A DNA stretch of 64,000 nucleotides from CADEDV01 sp964412375 (lineage in GTDB: Bacteria > Bacteroidota > Bacteroidia > Chitinophagales > Chitinophagaceae), in contig CAYPOD010000014.1 in the NCBI GenBank assembly GCA_964412375.1, forward strand, positions 1 through 64,000, read 5' to 3'. Within the stretch, counting starts at the first letter, position 1. Every line of letters starts with the position of its first letter. Shown in pieces: positions 7,741-15,367 of the stretch. Under the pieces are notes generated by a model, which saw only the letters and a list, made by a program, of their open reading frames with translations, was not told where the DNA came from and searched no databases. Made by a program: the position numbers and the translations under genes.

Positions 7741-9687
7741 ACTGACTCTCCCAGTACTATCCACTTCAATTTTATTTTCGGCCTGGAGAAATTCAATCAC
7801 TTTCCAGGCTTTTTCTTTTTTGATACCGCTTAGTTTTTGCAATAATTCCTTGCTGTGAATGGGCGCCTGCCCGATGATGCTGATGATTCGTGTATGCAAT
7901 TTTTCAAATTCTTCCCTGGAAAGAGTGACTGCTTTTTGCCGGAGGCAATTGTCACAAATGCCACAGGAACGGATGTTGTCATCACCAAAATAGGATCCGA
8001 TGATGCGGCTGCGGCATTCCGCTTCTTCTTTTATATACTGAAGCATTTGCTTCATTCTTTTTTGAAACCGCTCTTTGCGTTTATTGTAAGCGGTCATATC
8101 AATACTAAGCTCTTCCGTTGTGATACGGTTGCGCAACAGGAAGAGTTGAGGGCTGTTCTTTTGCGGGCTGTACGTTATCACTCCCCGTCGGTGAAGTTCC
8201 AGCAGTTGATTTTTCAGTTCTTCAGCATCTTTTTTCAACAAACCGGCCAGCAGTTTTTCTGAAACCGGCGCGGCCTGGTCAAAGATACCTTCATATGAAC
8301 GTAACAATGTTTTGACTACCGGGTCAAACACAGGTTGTGATTGTTCAAATTCATACAATGCTTCTTTGGTAATATTGAAACCGATGGTGGATGGCAGGAA
8401 AACTTCCTCATTAAAAGCCATCCATCCATCCTGTTCCAGGGCTTTGAGAGAGTAGAGTGTGATGTGACTGTTCAGTTTAAATTTTTTCAGGAAATCACTG
8501 ATATCAAAATCAAAATAAATCCCTTCACCGGTGTGTACAGGTATTTGCAGGTAATTACAAACGGCCTGGTACACATCTCTTATTTCATGCAAAGAAGGAA
8601 AGCGCTGCGATGCCATTTCGTTCAGTTCCTGCAGGTTCTTTTCATCGTAGAGCAAAACGGCATAAGAGGTTTTGCCGTCACGTCCTGCCCGTCCTGCTTC
8701 CTGGTAATAATTTTCAAGACAGTCAGGCACATCGGCATGTATCACCGTTCTTACGTCGGGCTTGTCAATACCCATTCCAAAGGCATTGGTGCAAACGATC
8801 ACCCTTTTTTTATTTTGAATCCATTCTTCCTGTTTGCGGCTCCGTTCATCCTGCGGCAAACCGGCATTGTAAAAATCTGCAGTAATATTTTGCAATTGCA
8901 GCAGCTCAGCTATTTCTTTTGTCCGCCTGCGGCTGCGGCAATAAATGATACCGGTGCCGGGCACTTTGTTCAGTATTTCAATGATCTTATTGATCTTTGA
9001 ATCCACGTTGAAAACACTGAATGAAAGATTAGGCCTTTCAAACGATTGCCTGAATATTTTCTCATGGCTGAATTGAAGTTTTTCACAAATATCTTTTTGT
9101 ACATCCGGTGTAGCGGAAGCTGTTAGTGCCAAAACCGGAACCCCGGGTAGTTCTTCTCTCAATGCTGCGATCCGCAAATAAGGAGGCCGAAAATCATAGC
9201 CCCATTGGGAAATACAATGCGCTTCATCCACGGCCATAAGACTGATGCCCATACCAGGCAGGAATTCTTTGAACAGCGAAGTTTCTAATCGTTCCGGTGA
9301 TACATACAGGAATTTGCAATTGCTTTCCGTAACAACCTTCAGCACATTGATCACTTCTTTTCTTGTCATACCCGAATAAATGGAATAAGCCGTGATTCCT
9401 TTTTTACGAAGGTTTTCCACCTGGTCTTTCATTAAAGCAATCAGGGGAGAGATAACCAGGCACATTCCATCAGTAATCATAGCAGGTACCTGGTAGCAGA
9501 GGGACTTGCCACCACCAGTAGGCATAAGTGCTAATGTATCCTGTCCGTCAAGTACTGACTTGATTATATCTTCCTGTAAAGGACGGAAAGAGTCATAGCC
9601 CCAGAATTGTTTGAGGACATCGTGAATCGTGAGTCGTGAACCTTGCCTGCCGGCAGGCAGGTGGTGAATAGGGGCTGGGCCGTTCAT
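7732..9687 (-). CDS. recQ: ATP-dependent DNA helicase RecQ
   Basis: A 651-residue superfamily 2 helicase: TGGGKSLCYQ (motif I), DEAHC (II), LTASATP (III), QEAGRAGRDG (VI). A zinc/RQC region carries four cysteines (CRSRIIG and SCGICDNC) near 580-605, then a winged helix. No HRDC domain follows. RecQ unwinds DNA in recombinational repair. The first about 23 residues (HHLPAGRQGSRLTIHD region) are encoded by repeat sequence; no other in-frame ATG exists before the helicase core begins at KQFWGYDSFRP, so translation through the repeat appears necessary. A TATTTTGC sequence is just upstream of the ATG. Confidence 0.95.
   Translation of the reverse strand: MNGPAPIHHLPAGRQGSRLTIHDVLKQFWGYDSFRPLQEDIIKSVLDGQDTLALMPTGGGKSLCYQVPAMITDGMCLVISPLIALMKDQVENLRKKGITAYSIYSGMTRKEVINVLKVVTESNCKFLYVSPERLETSLFKEFLPGMGISLMAVDEAHCISQWGYDFRPPYLRIAALREELPGVPVLALTASATPDVQKDICEKLQFSHEKIFRQSFERPNLSFSVFNVDSKINKIIEILNKVPGTGIIYCRSRRRTKEIAELLQLQNITADFYNAGLPQDERSRKQEEWIQNKKRVIVCTNAFGMGIDKPDVRTVIHADVPDCLENYYQEAGRAGRDGKTSYAVLLYDEKNLQELNEMASQRFPSLHEIRDVYQAVCNYLQIPVHTGEGIYFDFDISDFLKKFKLNSHITLYSLKALEQDGWMAFNEEVFLPSTIGFNITKEALYEFEQSQPVFDPVVKTLLRSYEGIFDQAAPVSEKLLAGLLKKDAEELKNQLLELHRRGVITYSPQKNSPQLFLLRNRITTEELSIDMTAYNKRKERFQKRMKQMLQYIKEEAECRSRIIGSYFGDDNIRSCGICDNCLRQKAVTLSREEFEKLHTRIISIIGQAPIHSKELLQKLSGIKKEKAWKVIEFLQAENKIEVDSTGRVSLK
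9619..9642 (-). repeat. TCACGATTCACGA-type dispersed repeat, copy 1 (in recQ)
   Basis: On the minus strand it reads CTCACGATTCACGA within a longer TTCACGACTCACG string. The same 14-mer occurs on the plus strand near 58518 between two convergent genes. Here it directly adjoins the GC palindrome and is translated as SRLTIHD at the RecQ N-terminus. Confidence 0.7.
9644..9659. repeat. GC-rich palindromic repeat within the recQ 5' end
   Basis: TGCCTGCCGGCAGGCA is a perfect 16-bp palindrome. On the recQ strand it is read as LPAGRQ. A diverged relative occurs at 10490-10512. The sequence resembles short palindromic elements I recall as common in environmental Bacteroidota genomes; that is memory, not a search. 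Confidence 0.75.
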
Positions 9688-9739
9688 TCAGCAAAATATT
9701 TAATGTGCTTTTCCCGAAGCTAAGTATAATTTCAGATGT

Positions 9740-9772
9740 AGGTCAGACCGTCTCACGACTGACGCCTCACGC
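9740..9772. repeat. TCACGAC/CTCACGC-type repeat, copy 2 (intergenic)
   Basis: The recQ-copA interval carries CTCACGACTGACGCCTCACG, a degenerate relative of the two other TCACGA repeats. It ends at the copA stop codon. The rest of this 85-bp gap holds no gene. Confidence 0.5.
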
Positions 9773-11929
9773 CTACAACACTTTCTTTACAAATAACCTC
9801 ACCGAATTGATAGCCAGCACTACATCGCTCATGCCCATTACTAATGCACCAAAAGTGGGAGTGAGAAAACCAAATGCAGCCACAGGAATGGCAACGATAT
9901 TATAAGCAAAAGCCCAGAACAGGTTTTGTTTGATGGTCAGGTAAGTGTGTTTGCCCAATCCCAGTGCTGTTGGCAGGTTCTTTAATCCATGATTCATCAG
10001 CACCACCTGTGCGGTTTGCATCGCTATTTGCGAAGCTTCATTCATGGAAATGCCAATTGTGGCTTTGGCCAGCGCCGGCGCATCATTGATGCCATCACCC
10101 ACCATTGCTGTAGGGAGGCCTGCAGAAAAAGCTGCAATCTTTTCTAACTTTTGTTCTGGTGTCTGCTCTGCAATGACGGTATCAATTCCCAGTTGTGCTG
10201 CCAGTTCATCGCACTTTTCTTTGCGATCGCCACTCAGTAATATGGTTGAAATGTTCTTGCTGTGCAGGTAATCAATTACCATTTTTGCTTCTGGTCTTAT
10301 TTCGTCTTTTACATCGAGCCAGCCGATGAGTATGCCATTGCGGATAATATAAACATTGTGACTGTGATCATCTGTCAGTTCTTTTGCAGCTTTAAAAGAC
10401 CCGGCTGTGAATTGATTGCCCTCTTTGTCGGTTGCCTGCATGCCGAGTCCTTTCACTTCTTCAATCTTGTTCCAGCGGATCTCATCTTTTGCCTGCCTGC
10501 CGGACAGGCTGGTTTTCCAGGCGTCAACTATGCTTGTAGCAATGGGGTGATTGGAATATTTCTCCAGGGAGAAAACAATTCGTCTGAATTCTTCTTCAGT
10601 CACTGAGTTATCGGTGATCTGCCACTGGTGAACAATAAATTTTCCTGTGGTTAGTGTGCCAGTTTTATCAAACACCACCTGTCTAATGTCTTTGAACAAC
10701 TCCAGACTGGTTGCATTGCGGAAAAGGATGCCTGTTCTGGCTGCCCTTCCTAATCCCACGGCAATAGCTGCAGGAGTGGCCAAACCCATTGCACATGGAC
10801 AGGCAATCACCAATACGGCAATACTGCGCATCAAGGCAGGTGTAAAATCTTTTAAAACGATCCAGCTAACAGAAAGTGTAACAACCGCAATACCCAGCAC
10901 AACGGGAATAAACACTGCGCTGATCTTGTCGGCCAGTTGCTGCACAGGCGGTTTTTCTCCCTGTGCCTGTTTCACCAGGTTGATAATGCCCGACAGAACC
11001 GTGTCATCACCAATGGCTGTCACTTGTGCTTTCACGGTACCGTCGCTGAGCAGGCTGCCACCGATAAGTTTGTCTTTTGCTTTTTTACGAACCGGCACAC
11101 TTTCACCGGTAATGATGGCTTCATTCACATGGGCATCACCCCATAATATTTTACAGTCAATCGGCACCTGTTCACCACTTTTGATAAGGATAAGATCACC
11201 AACACGAAGCTGTGTGTTCTCTACCTGGAAGATCTGCTCTTTGTGTTCATCATCAAAAGCGATCATATTGGCCATCACTTTCTGCGACTTCACTAATTTT
11301 TTCAATTCTCTTTGCGTGGAGGCAATGGAAGCATCTTCTAAATAATTACCCAGGAAAACCAAAGTGATGATGGTGGCAGCGGTTTCATAGAACATGTATT
11401 GTTCCGGCTGACCGATCAGGGTGCCATATAAACTATAAACAAAAGCAGCAGTAGAACCAACAGCGATCAGCACATTCATATTCGGCATCCGGTTGCGGAT
11501 ACTTTTCCAGGCACTTTTGCCAAAGAAACTCATGCCAACCACATAAACCGGAATGGTGAGTGAAAGTTGTAGCCAGGGATTCATGAGCCAGCTAAAATCA
11601 GGATCATGATGTAAAGAAGGAAACATATGCAGCATCAGCACCGCTGTGAAAGGAAGACAAAACCAAAACCGCTGCAGGTGGGTGGAGAGAAAGGTTTTTT
11701 TTCTCTTTTCTGCCATTGTCGTCTGGCTGCCGGCAATAGCATAGCCCAGATCGCTGATGCCTTTACTGATTCTCTCCTCAGCAACCGCCCCATCTTTTTC
11801 AAATATCACATCACCGGTGGCAAAATTCACCTTCACGTTCTTCATACCCTGTTTTTCGAGGTATTTGTGAATGTTGATGGCGCAGGTGTTGCAATCCATT
11901 CCCTCCACTTTCCATTGAACTTTTTCCAT
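9773..11929 (-). CDS. copA: Copper-transporting P1B-type ATPase
   Basis: A 718-residue heavy-metal ATPase that exports Cu(I) from the cytoplasm. One N-terminal HMA domain has its metal site in GMDCNTC. Then come paired membrane helices, the actuator ITGES, the membrane metal site ACPCAMGL (CPC), the phosphorylation site DKTGT, the SNHPIA nucleotide motif and GDGINDAPAL. The ATG at 11929 is chosen over the longer frame because MEKVQWKVEGMDC is a normal HMA start and a -7 element lies beyond it. A short palindromic repeat inside the N-domain adds LSGRQAKDE. No CueR/CsoR gene or chaperone is adjacent. Confidence 0.95.
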   Translation of the reverse strand: MEKVQWKVEGMDCNTCAINIHKYLEKQGMKNVKVNFATGDVIFEKDGAVAEERISKGISDLGYAIAGSQTTMAEKRKKTFLSTHLQRFWFCLPFTAVLMLHMFPSLHHDPDFSWLMNPWLQLSLTIPVYVVGMSFFGKSAWKSIRNRMPNMNVLIAVGSTAAFVYSLYGTLIGQPEQYMFYETAATIITLVFLGNYLEDASIASTQRELKKLVKSQKVMANMIAFDDEHKEQIFQVENTQLRVGDLILIKSGEQVPIDCKILWGDAHVNEAIITGESVPVRKKAKDKLIGGSLLSDGTVKAQVTAIGDDTVLSGIINLVKQAQGEKPPVQQLADKISAVFIPVVLGIAVVTLSVSWIVLKDFTPALMRSIAVLVIACPCAMGLATPAAIAVGLGRAARTGILFRNATSLELFKDIRQVVFDKTGTLTTGKFIVHQWQITDNSVTEEEFRRIVFSLEKYSNHPIATSIVDAWKTSLSGRQAKDEIRWNKIEEVKGLGMQATDKEGNQFTAGSFKAAKELTDDHSHNVYIIRNGILIGWLDVKDEIRPEAKMVIDYLHSKNISTILLSGDRKEKCDELAAQLGIDTVIAEQTPEQKLEKIAAFSAGLPTAMVGDGINDAPALAKATIGISMNEASQIAMQTAQVVLMNHGLKNLPTALGLGKHTYLTIKQNLFWAFAYNIVAIPVAAFGFLTPTFGALVMGMSDVVLAINSVRLFVKKVL
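10490..10512. repeat. GC-rich palindrome-like repeat inside copA
   Basis: GCCTGCCTGCCGGACAGGC shares the TGCCTGCCGG core of the element at 9644. It can fold as GCCTG/CAGGC around CCGGA. It stays in frame with copA, adding residues SLSGRQAK between the SNHPIA helix and the next strand. Confidence 0.6.
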
Positions 11930-11974
11930 AAAAAAACTCCTTATACTGATAACAAACGACGATCGTGATGGTTG

Positions 11975-11982
11975 CAAATTTA
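11975..11982 (-). promoter_or_regulatory. -7 element TAAATTTG for copA
   Basis: Exact TAnnTTTG match on the minus strand, 46 bases before the copA ATG. An 8-bp palindrome ACGATCGT at 11959-11966 lies just downstream, near the expected transcript start, and could be an operator; this is only an inference. Confidence 0.5.
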
Positions 11983-12048
11983 CCGAATACCGGAAAGTAC
12001 TGTTTTTAACAACTGGAATATGTTTACAACATGGTTGCTATATCCCTT

Positions 12049-12056
12049 TAAATTTG
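12049..12056 (+). promoter_or_regulatory. -7 element TAAATTTG for tsaE
   Basis: Exact TAnnTTTG match ending 4 bases before ATG 12060. Use of this element implies a leaderless or nearly leaderless transcript, or a start further downstream. Confidence 0.45.
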
Positions 12057-12059
12057 TGT

Positions 12060-12485
12060 ATGGAGTGGCAGTTTACATTAGACAACATCAACCAGGTTGC
12101 AAATTCTTTCTGGAAAGAACTGGGTAACCGGAGAATAGTGGCTTTTCATGGTCAAATGGGAGCCGGGAAAACGACTTTTATCCATGCATTATGTGATGTA
12201 AAAAAAGTCAGGGATGTGGTAGGCAGCCCTACCTTTTCTATTATCAATGAGTATGTTTTTATAGAAAATGAAACGGAAAGAAAAATTTACCATATTGACC
12301 TGTATCGGCTTAACGATGAAGGGGAGGCCATACAGGCTGGAGTGGAGGATTGTTTGTATAGCGATCATATCTGCCTGGTAGAGTGGCCGGAAAAAGCACC
12401 CGGGATTTTTCCCGATGATACAGTTCATATTTATATAGAGGCAGTTGGCTCACAAACAAGGAAGCTGAAAATCACTAAGATTTAG
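12060..12485 (+). CDS. tsaE: tRNA threonylcarbamoyladenosine biosynthesis ATPase TsaE
   Basis: A 141-residue P-loop protein with GQMGAGKTTF (Walker A, near residue 33), the SPTFSIINEY motif and HIDLYRL, then CLVEWPEKA. All are hallmarks of TsaE, which with TsaB, TsaC and TsaD makes the t6A37 modification of ANN-decoding tRNAs. Length is usual for the family. ATG 12060 is preferred to TTG 12054. The gene is divergent from copA and is followed by ald. Confidence 0.96.
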   Translation: MEWQFTLDNINQVANSFWKELGNRRIVAFHGQMGAGKTTFIHALCDVKKVRDVVGSPTFSIINEYVFIENETERKIYHIDLYRLNDEGEAIQAGVEDCLYSDHICLVEWPEKAPGIFPDDTVHIYIEAVGSQTRKLKITKI

Positions 12486-12486
12486 G

Positions 12487-12494
12487 TACATTTG
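12487..12494 (+). promoter_or_regulatory. -7 element TACATTTG for ald
   Basis: Exact TAnnTTTG match starting two bases after the tsaE stop and 91 bases before the ald ATG. It suggests ald can be transcribed separately, with a structured leader that contains the inverted repeat at 12499-12597. Confidence 0.45.
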
Positions 12495-12498
12495 GACT

Positions 12499-12597
12499 AC
12501 CAGTTGCTGGTTGCTCGTTACTGTCATTCACCCAAAATCAATCCGCATGACCGGCAACCAGGGACAAGAAACCAGTAACCAGCAATGAGCCAGCAAA
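12499..12597. repeat. Imperfect inverted repeat in the tsaE-ald junction
   Basis: The left arm TTGCTGGTTGCTCGTTACTG (about 12502-12522) is mirrored by CAGTAACCAGCAATGAGCC (about 12573-12591), with a further CGGCAACCAGG element between. The right arm runs into the first codons of ald. It may be a dispersed element or a leader hairpin; no T-run follows, so it is not a terminator. Confidence 0.5.
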
Positions 12598-13799
12598 AGC
12601 CTAAAATAAGCACTTCTTTCAGCTACGAAACCCTCGAAGAAACCCTGGATATTAAACCTAAGGGCTCGGAAATGCATATAGGCATTCCCAAAGAAATCGC
12701 TTTCCAGGAAAACAGGGTAGCGCTGACTCCGGATGCGGTAAGTGTGCTGGTGAGCAATGGTCATCATGTCACCATTGAACATAACGCCGGAGAGGCTTCC
12801 CATTTCAGGGATAAAGATTATAGTGAAGCCGGGGCAAAAATTGTTTATGAACGGGCCGAAGTTTTTAAAGCCCCTGTGCTGGTAAAAAGTGCACCGGTAA
12901 TTGATGAGGATATACCGCTGCTGCAATTGAACCAGGTCATCATTTCTCCGATACACCTGTCTGTCCTAAAAGCCGAATTGCTGGAAAAGATGATGGAGAA
13001 AAGGATCACGGCCATTTCATTTGAAAACCTGAAGGATGACAGCGACAGTTATCCCATAGTTCGCAGTATGAGTGAAATAGCCGGCAGCGCTGTGATGCTG
13101 ATAGCCGCACAATACCTTGGCTCTGCTAACCATGGAAAAGGGGTGTTGCTGGGTGGCATTTCTGGTATTGCTCCCACAAAAGTTATCATCATAGGCGCCG
13201 GCATTGTGGGAGAATATGCTGCGAGGGCTGCCCTTGCACTGGGAGCATCGGTAAAAGTATTTGACAACAGTGTTTATCGCTTAAAACGATTGCAGAATAA
13301 TATCGGACATCGGTTGTGGACATCCGTGATAGAACCAAGAATGTTGGCTAAACAATTAAAGACCTGTGAAGTGGCTGTTGGTGCTTTGGGTTCTGAAACC
13401 GGCCGTACACCGATGGTGGTCACAGAGGAAATGGTCAGCAATATGCGACCCGGTTCGGTGATCATTGATGTGAGCATTGATCGGGGCGGTTGTTTTGAAA
13501 CCTCAGAGATCACTTCGCATGAACACCCCATTTTCATGAAGTATGGCGTGATTCACTATTGTGTGCCCAATATCCCCTCCGGTTTTGCCCGTACGGCTTC
13601 GCAGGCTATCAGCAATGTGCTGATGCCGCTGTTGATGGAGGCTGGCGATGAAGGCGGGTTTGAAAAATTATTATGGCATAAAGTGCATTTGCGTAATGGC
13701 ATCTATCTTTTTAAAGGCTCACTCACTAACTTTTATCTCAGCGAAAGATTTGATTTGAAATACACCGATCTGAATTTGCTGATTGCAAGCCAGCGGTAA
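12585..13799 (+). CDS. ald: Alanine dehydrogenase
   Basis: A 404-residue member of the Ald/PntA family. It catalyses reversible NAD-dependent deamination of L-alanine to pyruvate. The core begins MHIGIPKE near residue 30, continues with NRVALTPD and HNAGE, and has the Rossmann motif GAGIVGEYAA near 205, then DVSIDRGGCFE. The canonical Ald start would be ATG 12672; the extra 29 residues (FSYETLEETLDIKPK) look coding and such an extension is familiar in Bacteroidota, so ATG 12585 is kept. It ends one base before the stop of the convergent ABC gene. Confidence 0.92.
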   Translation: MSQQKPKISTSFSYETLEETLDIKPKGSEMHIGIPKEIAFQENRVALTPDAVSVLVSNGHHVTIEHNAGEASHFRDKDYSEAGAKIVYERAEVFKAPVLVKSAPVIDEDIPLLQLNQVIISPIHLSVLKAELLEKMMEKRITAISFENLKDDSDSYPIVRSMSEIAGSAVMLIAAQYLGSANHGKGVLLGGISGIAPTKVIIIGAGIVGEYAARAALALGASVKVFDNSVYRLKRLQNNIGHRLWTSVIEPRMLAKQLKTCEVAVGALGSETGRTPMVVTEEMVSNMRPGSVIIDVSIDRGGCFETSEITSHEHPIFMKYGVIHYCVPNIPSGFARTASQAISNVLMPLLMEAGDEGGFEKLLWHKVHLRNGIYLFKGSLTNFYLSERFDLKYTDLNLLIASQR

Positions 13800-14417
13800 T
13801 TATTTGTAATCACTGATAGACAATCTCTTTTTGCAAAACCGGTATTCTACTTCGTCATTACTGCTTACCAGCACCATCCGGTCTTTACAGTAGGTGTCAA
13901 TAAGGAAGTGGTATAATTCAATCCCCGCAGCGTCTAGGTTAGTACAGGGCTCATCCAGCAATACAATAGCTGTATCGGAAAAAATACACTGAGCCAGCTT
14001 CACCCGTTGCTTCATGCCGGATGAATAATACCGGATCTGTTTGTGTGCAGCTTTTTGAAGACCTAAGTCAAATATGATGGAATCGTTTGTAACACCAGGC
14101 AGGAAAGGTTTGAAAACCCTATGAAAGTCAAGAAATTCAAGTAATGACATTTCTTCAATCAACTCCATATAAGGGGCACAAAGTGAAACCTGGTCAAATA
14201 CATCTTCAGGGTTTAATTGTTTTCCGTTTAGTTGGTAAATTATTTTTCCTTCGCTTAACAGCATGCTGCCACTGAGCACCTGCAACAAGGTGCTTTTTCC
14301 GGAGCCGTTTGGCCCGGTAATGGCATAGGCAGTTCCAGTTTCAAATGAATAAGTGAAATGACGGAAGATCCAGTCGCGGTTAAAGCGTTTGCCGGCGTCA
14401 GTCAGAGATATTTTCAT
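13800..14417 (-). CDS. ABC transporter ATP-binding protein (no permease nearby)
   Basis: A 205-residue ATPase with Walker A GPNGSGKST near residue 34, signature YSSGMKQRV near 130, and Walker B IVLLDEPCTNLD near 150. Its small size resembles CcmA/heme-exporter-type ATPases. No membrane partner is in the window, so the substrate is unknown. ATG 14417 lies inside the end of lpxA (20-base overlap), which implies translational coupling to lipid A synthesis genes; a link to envelope biogenesis is therefore possible but unproven. Confidence 0.85.
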   Translation of the reverse strand: MKISLTDAGKRFNRDWIFRHFTYSFETGTAYAITGPNGSGKSTLLQVLSGSMLLSEGKIIYQLNGKQLNPEDVFDQVSLCAPYMELIEEMSLLEFLDFHRVFKPFLPGVTNDSIIFDLGLQKAAHKQIRYYSSGMKQRVKLAQCIFSDTAIVLLDEPCTNLDAAGIELYHFLIDTYCKDRMVLVSSNDEVEYRFCKKRLSISDYK

Positions 14418-15204
14418 CAGCGCCGTTTTTAGTGAAGCGTTTGATGATGCCACGTTGTGATTCCCGGATAAAGGTTACTATCTCATCTCTTTCGTCAGTG
14501 GCAGGAAATTCTTCTTCAAGGAATTCAATGGCCTGTGTGGTGTTTAGTCCTTTATTATAAATAGTCCTGTATATATCAAGGATGTGGTTGATCTTTTCTA
14601 CAGTAAAGCCTCTTCTTTTTAAACCGATTGAATTCACACCGGCATAGGATAAGGGTGTACGGCCAGCTTTGATATACGGAGGCACATCTTTGCTCACCAG
14701 GGAGCCGCCACTGACAAACGAATGTGCCCCGATAGTCACAAATTGATGAACAGCACACATGCCGCCAAGGATTGACCAGTCGCCAATAGTTACATGCCCG
14801 GCAACCTGTGTATTATTGCTGGTGATGCAGTTGTCGCCAACGATACAATCGTGGGCAAAATGGCAATAGGCCATGATCAGGCAATTCTTTCCAATTACCG
14901 TTTTATCCCTGTCTTTGGTGCCCCGGTTCACCGTGACAAACTCCCGGATGGTGGTGCCATCCCCGATAAATACATTCGAATACTCTCCCTGGAATTTCAG
15001 GTCTTGTGGCACAGCTGCAATAACAGCCCCGGGAAAAATGCGGCAATTTTTGCCGATTCGAGCCCCTTCCATTATGGTTACATTGGAGCCGATCCAGGTG
15101 CCATCACCGATCTCCACATCCTGGTGAATCACGGTAAACGGATCAACTTTCACATTGGTGGCCAGTTTCGCATTCGGATGAATGTATGTGTGAGGATGGA
15201 TCAT
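14398..15204 (-). CDS. lpxA: UDP-N-acetylglucosamine O-acyltransferase LpxA
   Basis: A 268-residue left-handed beta-helix protein of repeated hexapeptides (for example IGDGTWIGSNVTIMEGARIG) with a C-terminal helical domain starting near GLKRRGF. LpxA adds the 3-hydroxyacyl chain in the first step of lipid A synthesis in the cytoplasm. HFAHDCIVGDNC contains the catalytic His region (HxxHD-like). Length matches the family (about 262). Here it stands alone with an ABC ATPase rather than in an lpxC/fabZ cluster. Confidence 0.95.
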   Translation of the reverse strand: MIHPHTYIHPNAKLATNVKVDPFTVIHQDVEIGDGTWIGSNVTIMEGARIGKNCRIFPGAVIAAVPQDLKFQGEYSNVFIGDGTTIREFVTVNRGTKDRDKTVIGKNCLIMAYCHFAHDCIVGDNCITSNNTQVAGHVTIGDWSILGGMCAVHQFVTIGAHSFVSGGSLVSKDVPPYIKAGRTPLSYAGVNSIGLKRRGFTVEKINHILDIYRTIYNKGLNTTQAIEFLEEEFPATDERDEIVTFIRESQRGIIKRFTKNGADENISD

Positions 15205-15246
15205 GCAGTTCTGTTACAAAAAAGCCACGGTTTCGTAGCGAAGTTG

Positions 15247-15254
15247 CAAAGGTA
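15247..15254 (-). promoter_or_regulatory. -7 element TACCTTTG for lpxA
   Basis: Exact TAnnTTTG match on the minus strand, with a TTCG -33-like sequence 18 bases upstream. It lies 43 bases before the lpxA start. Confidence 0.6.
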
Positions 15255-15352
15255 GTTGTTAACGGCAAATGACGAATTTTTTTAAAAAAGTGCCTGAAAT
15301 CCGCTCCTGTTAAGGGTTTTGTCTTTCCCGGCTAAAATTCAATGTTCCACCG

Positions 15353-15360
15353 TAAATTTG
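15353..15360 (+). promoter_or_regulatory. -7 element TAAATTTG for the AraC regulator
   Basis: Exact TAnnTTTG match 7 bases before ATG 15368, implying a very short leader. No convincing -33 element is seen at normal spacing. Confidence 0.45.
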
Positions 15361-15367
15361 CAGTACG

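Noticed and set aside
10647..11345. Plus-strand frame of 232 codons opposite copA
   Set aside because: Antisense shadow over the CPC and actuator regions of a certain P-type ATPase; no domain of its own.
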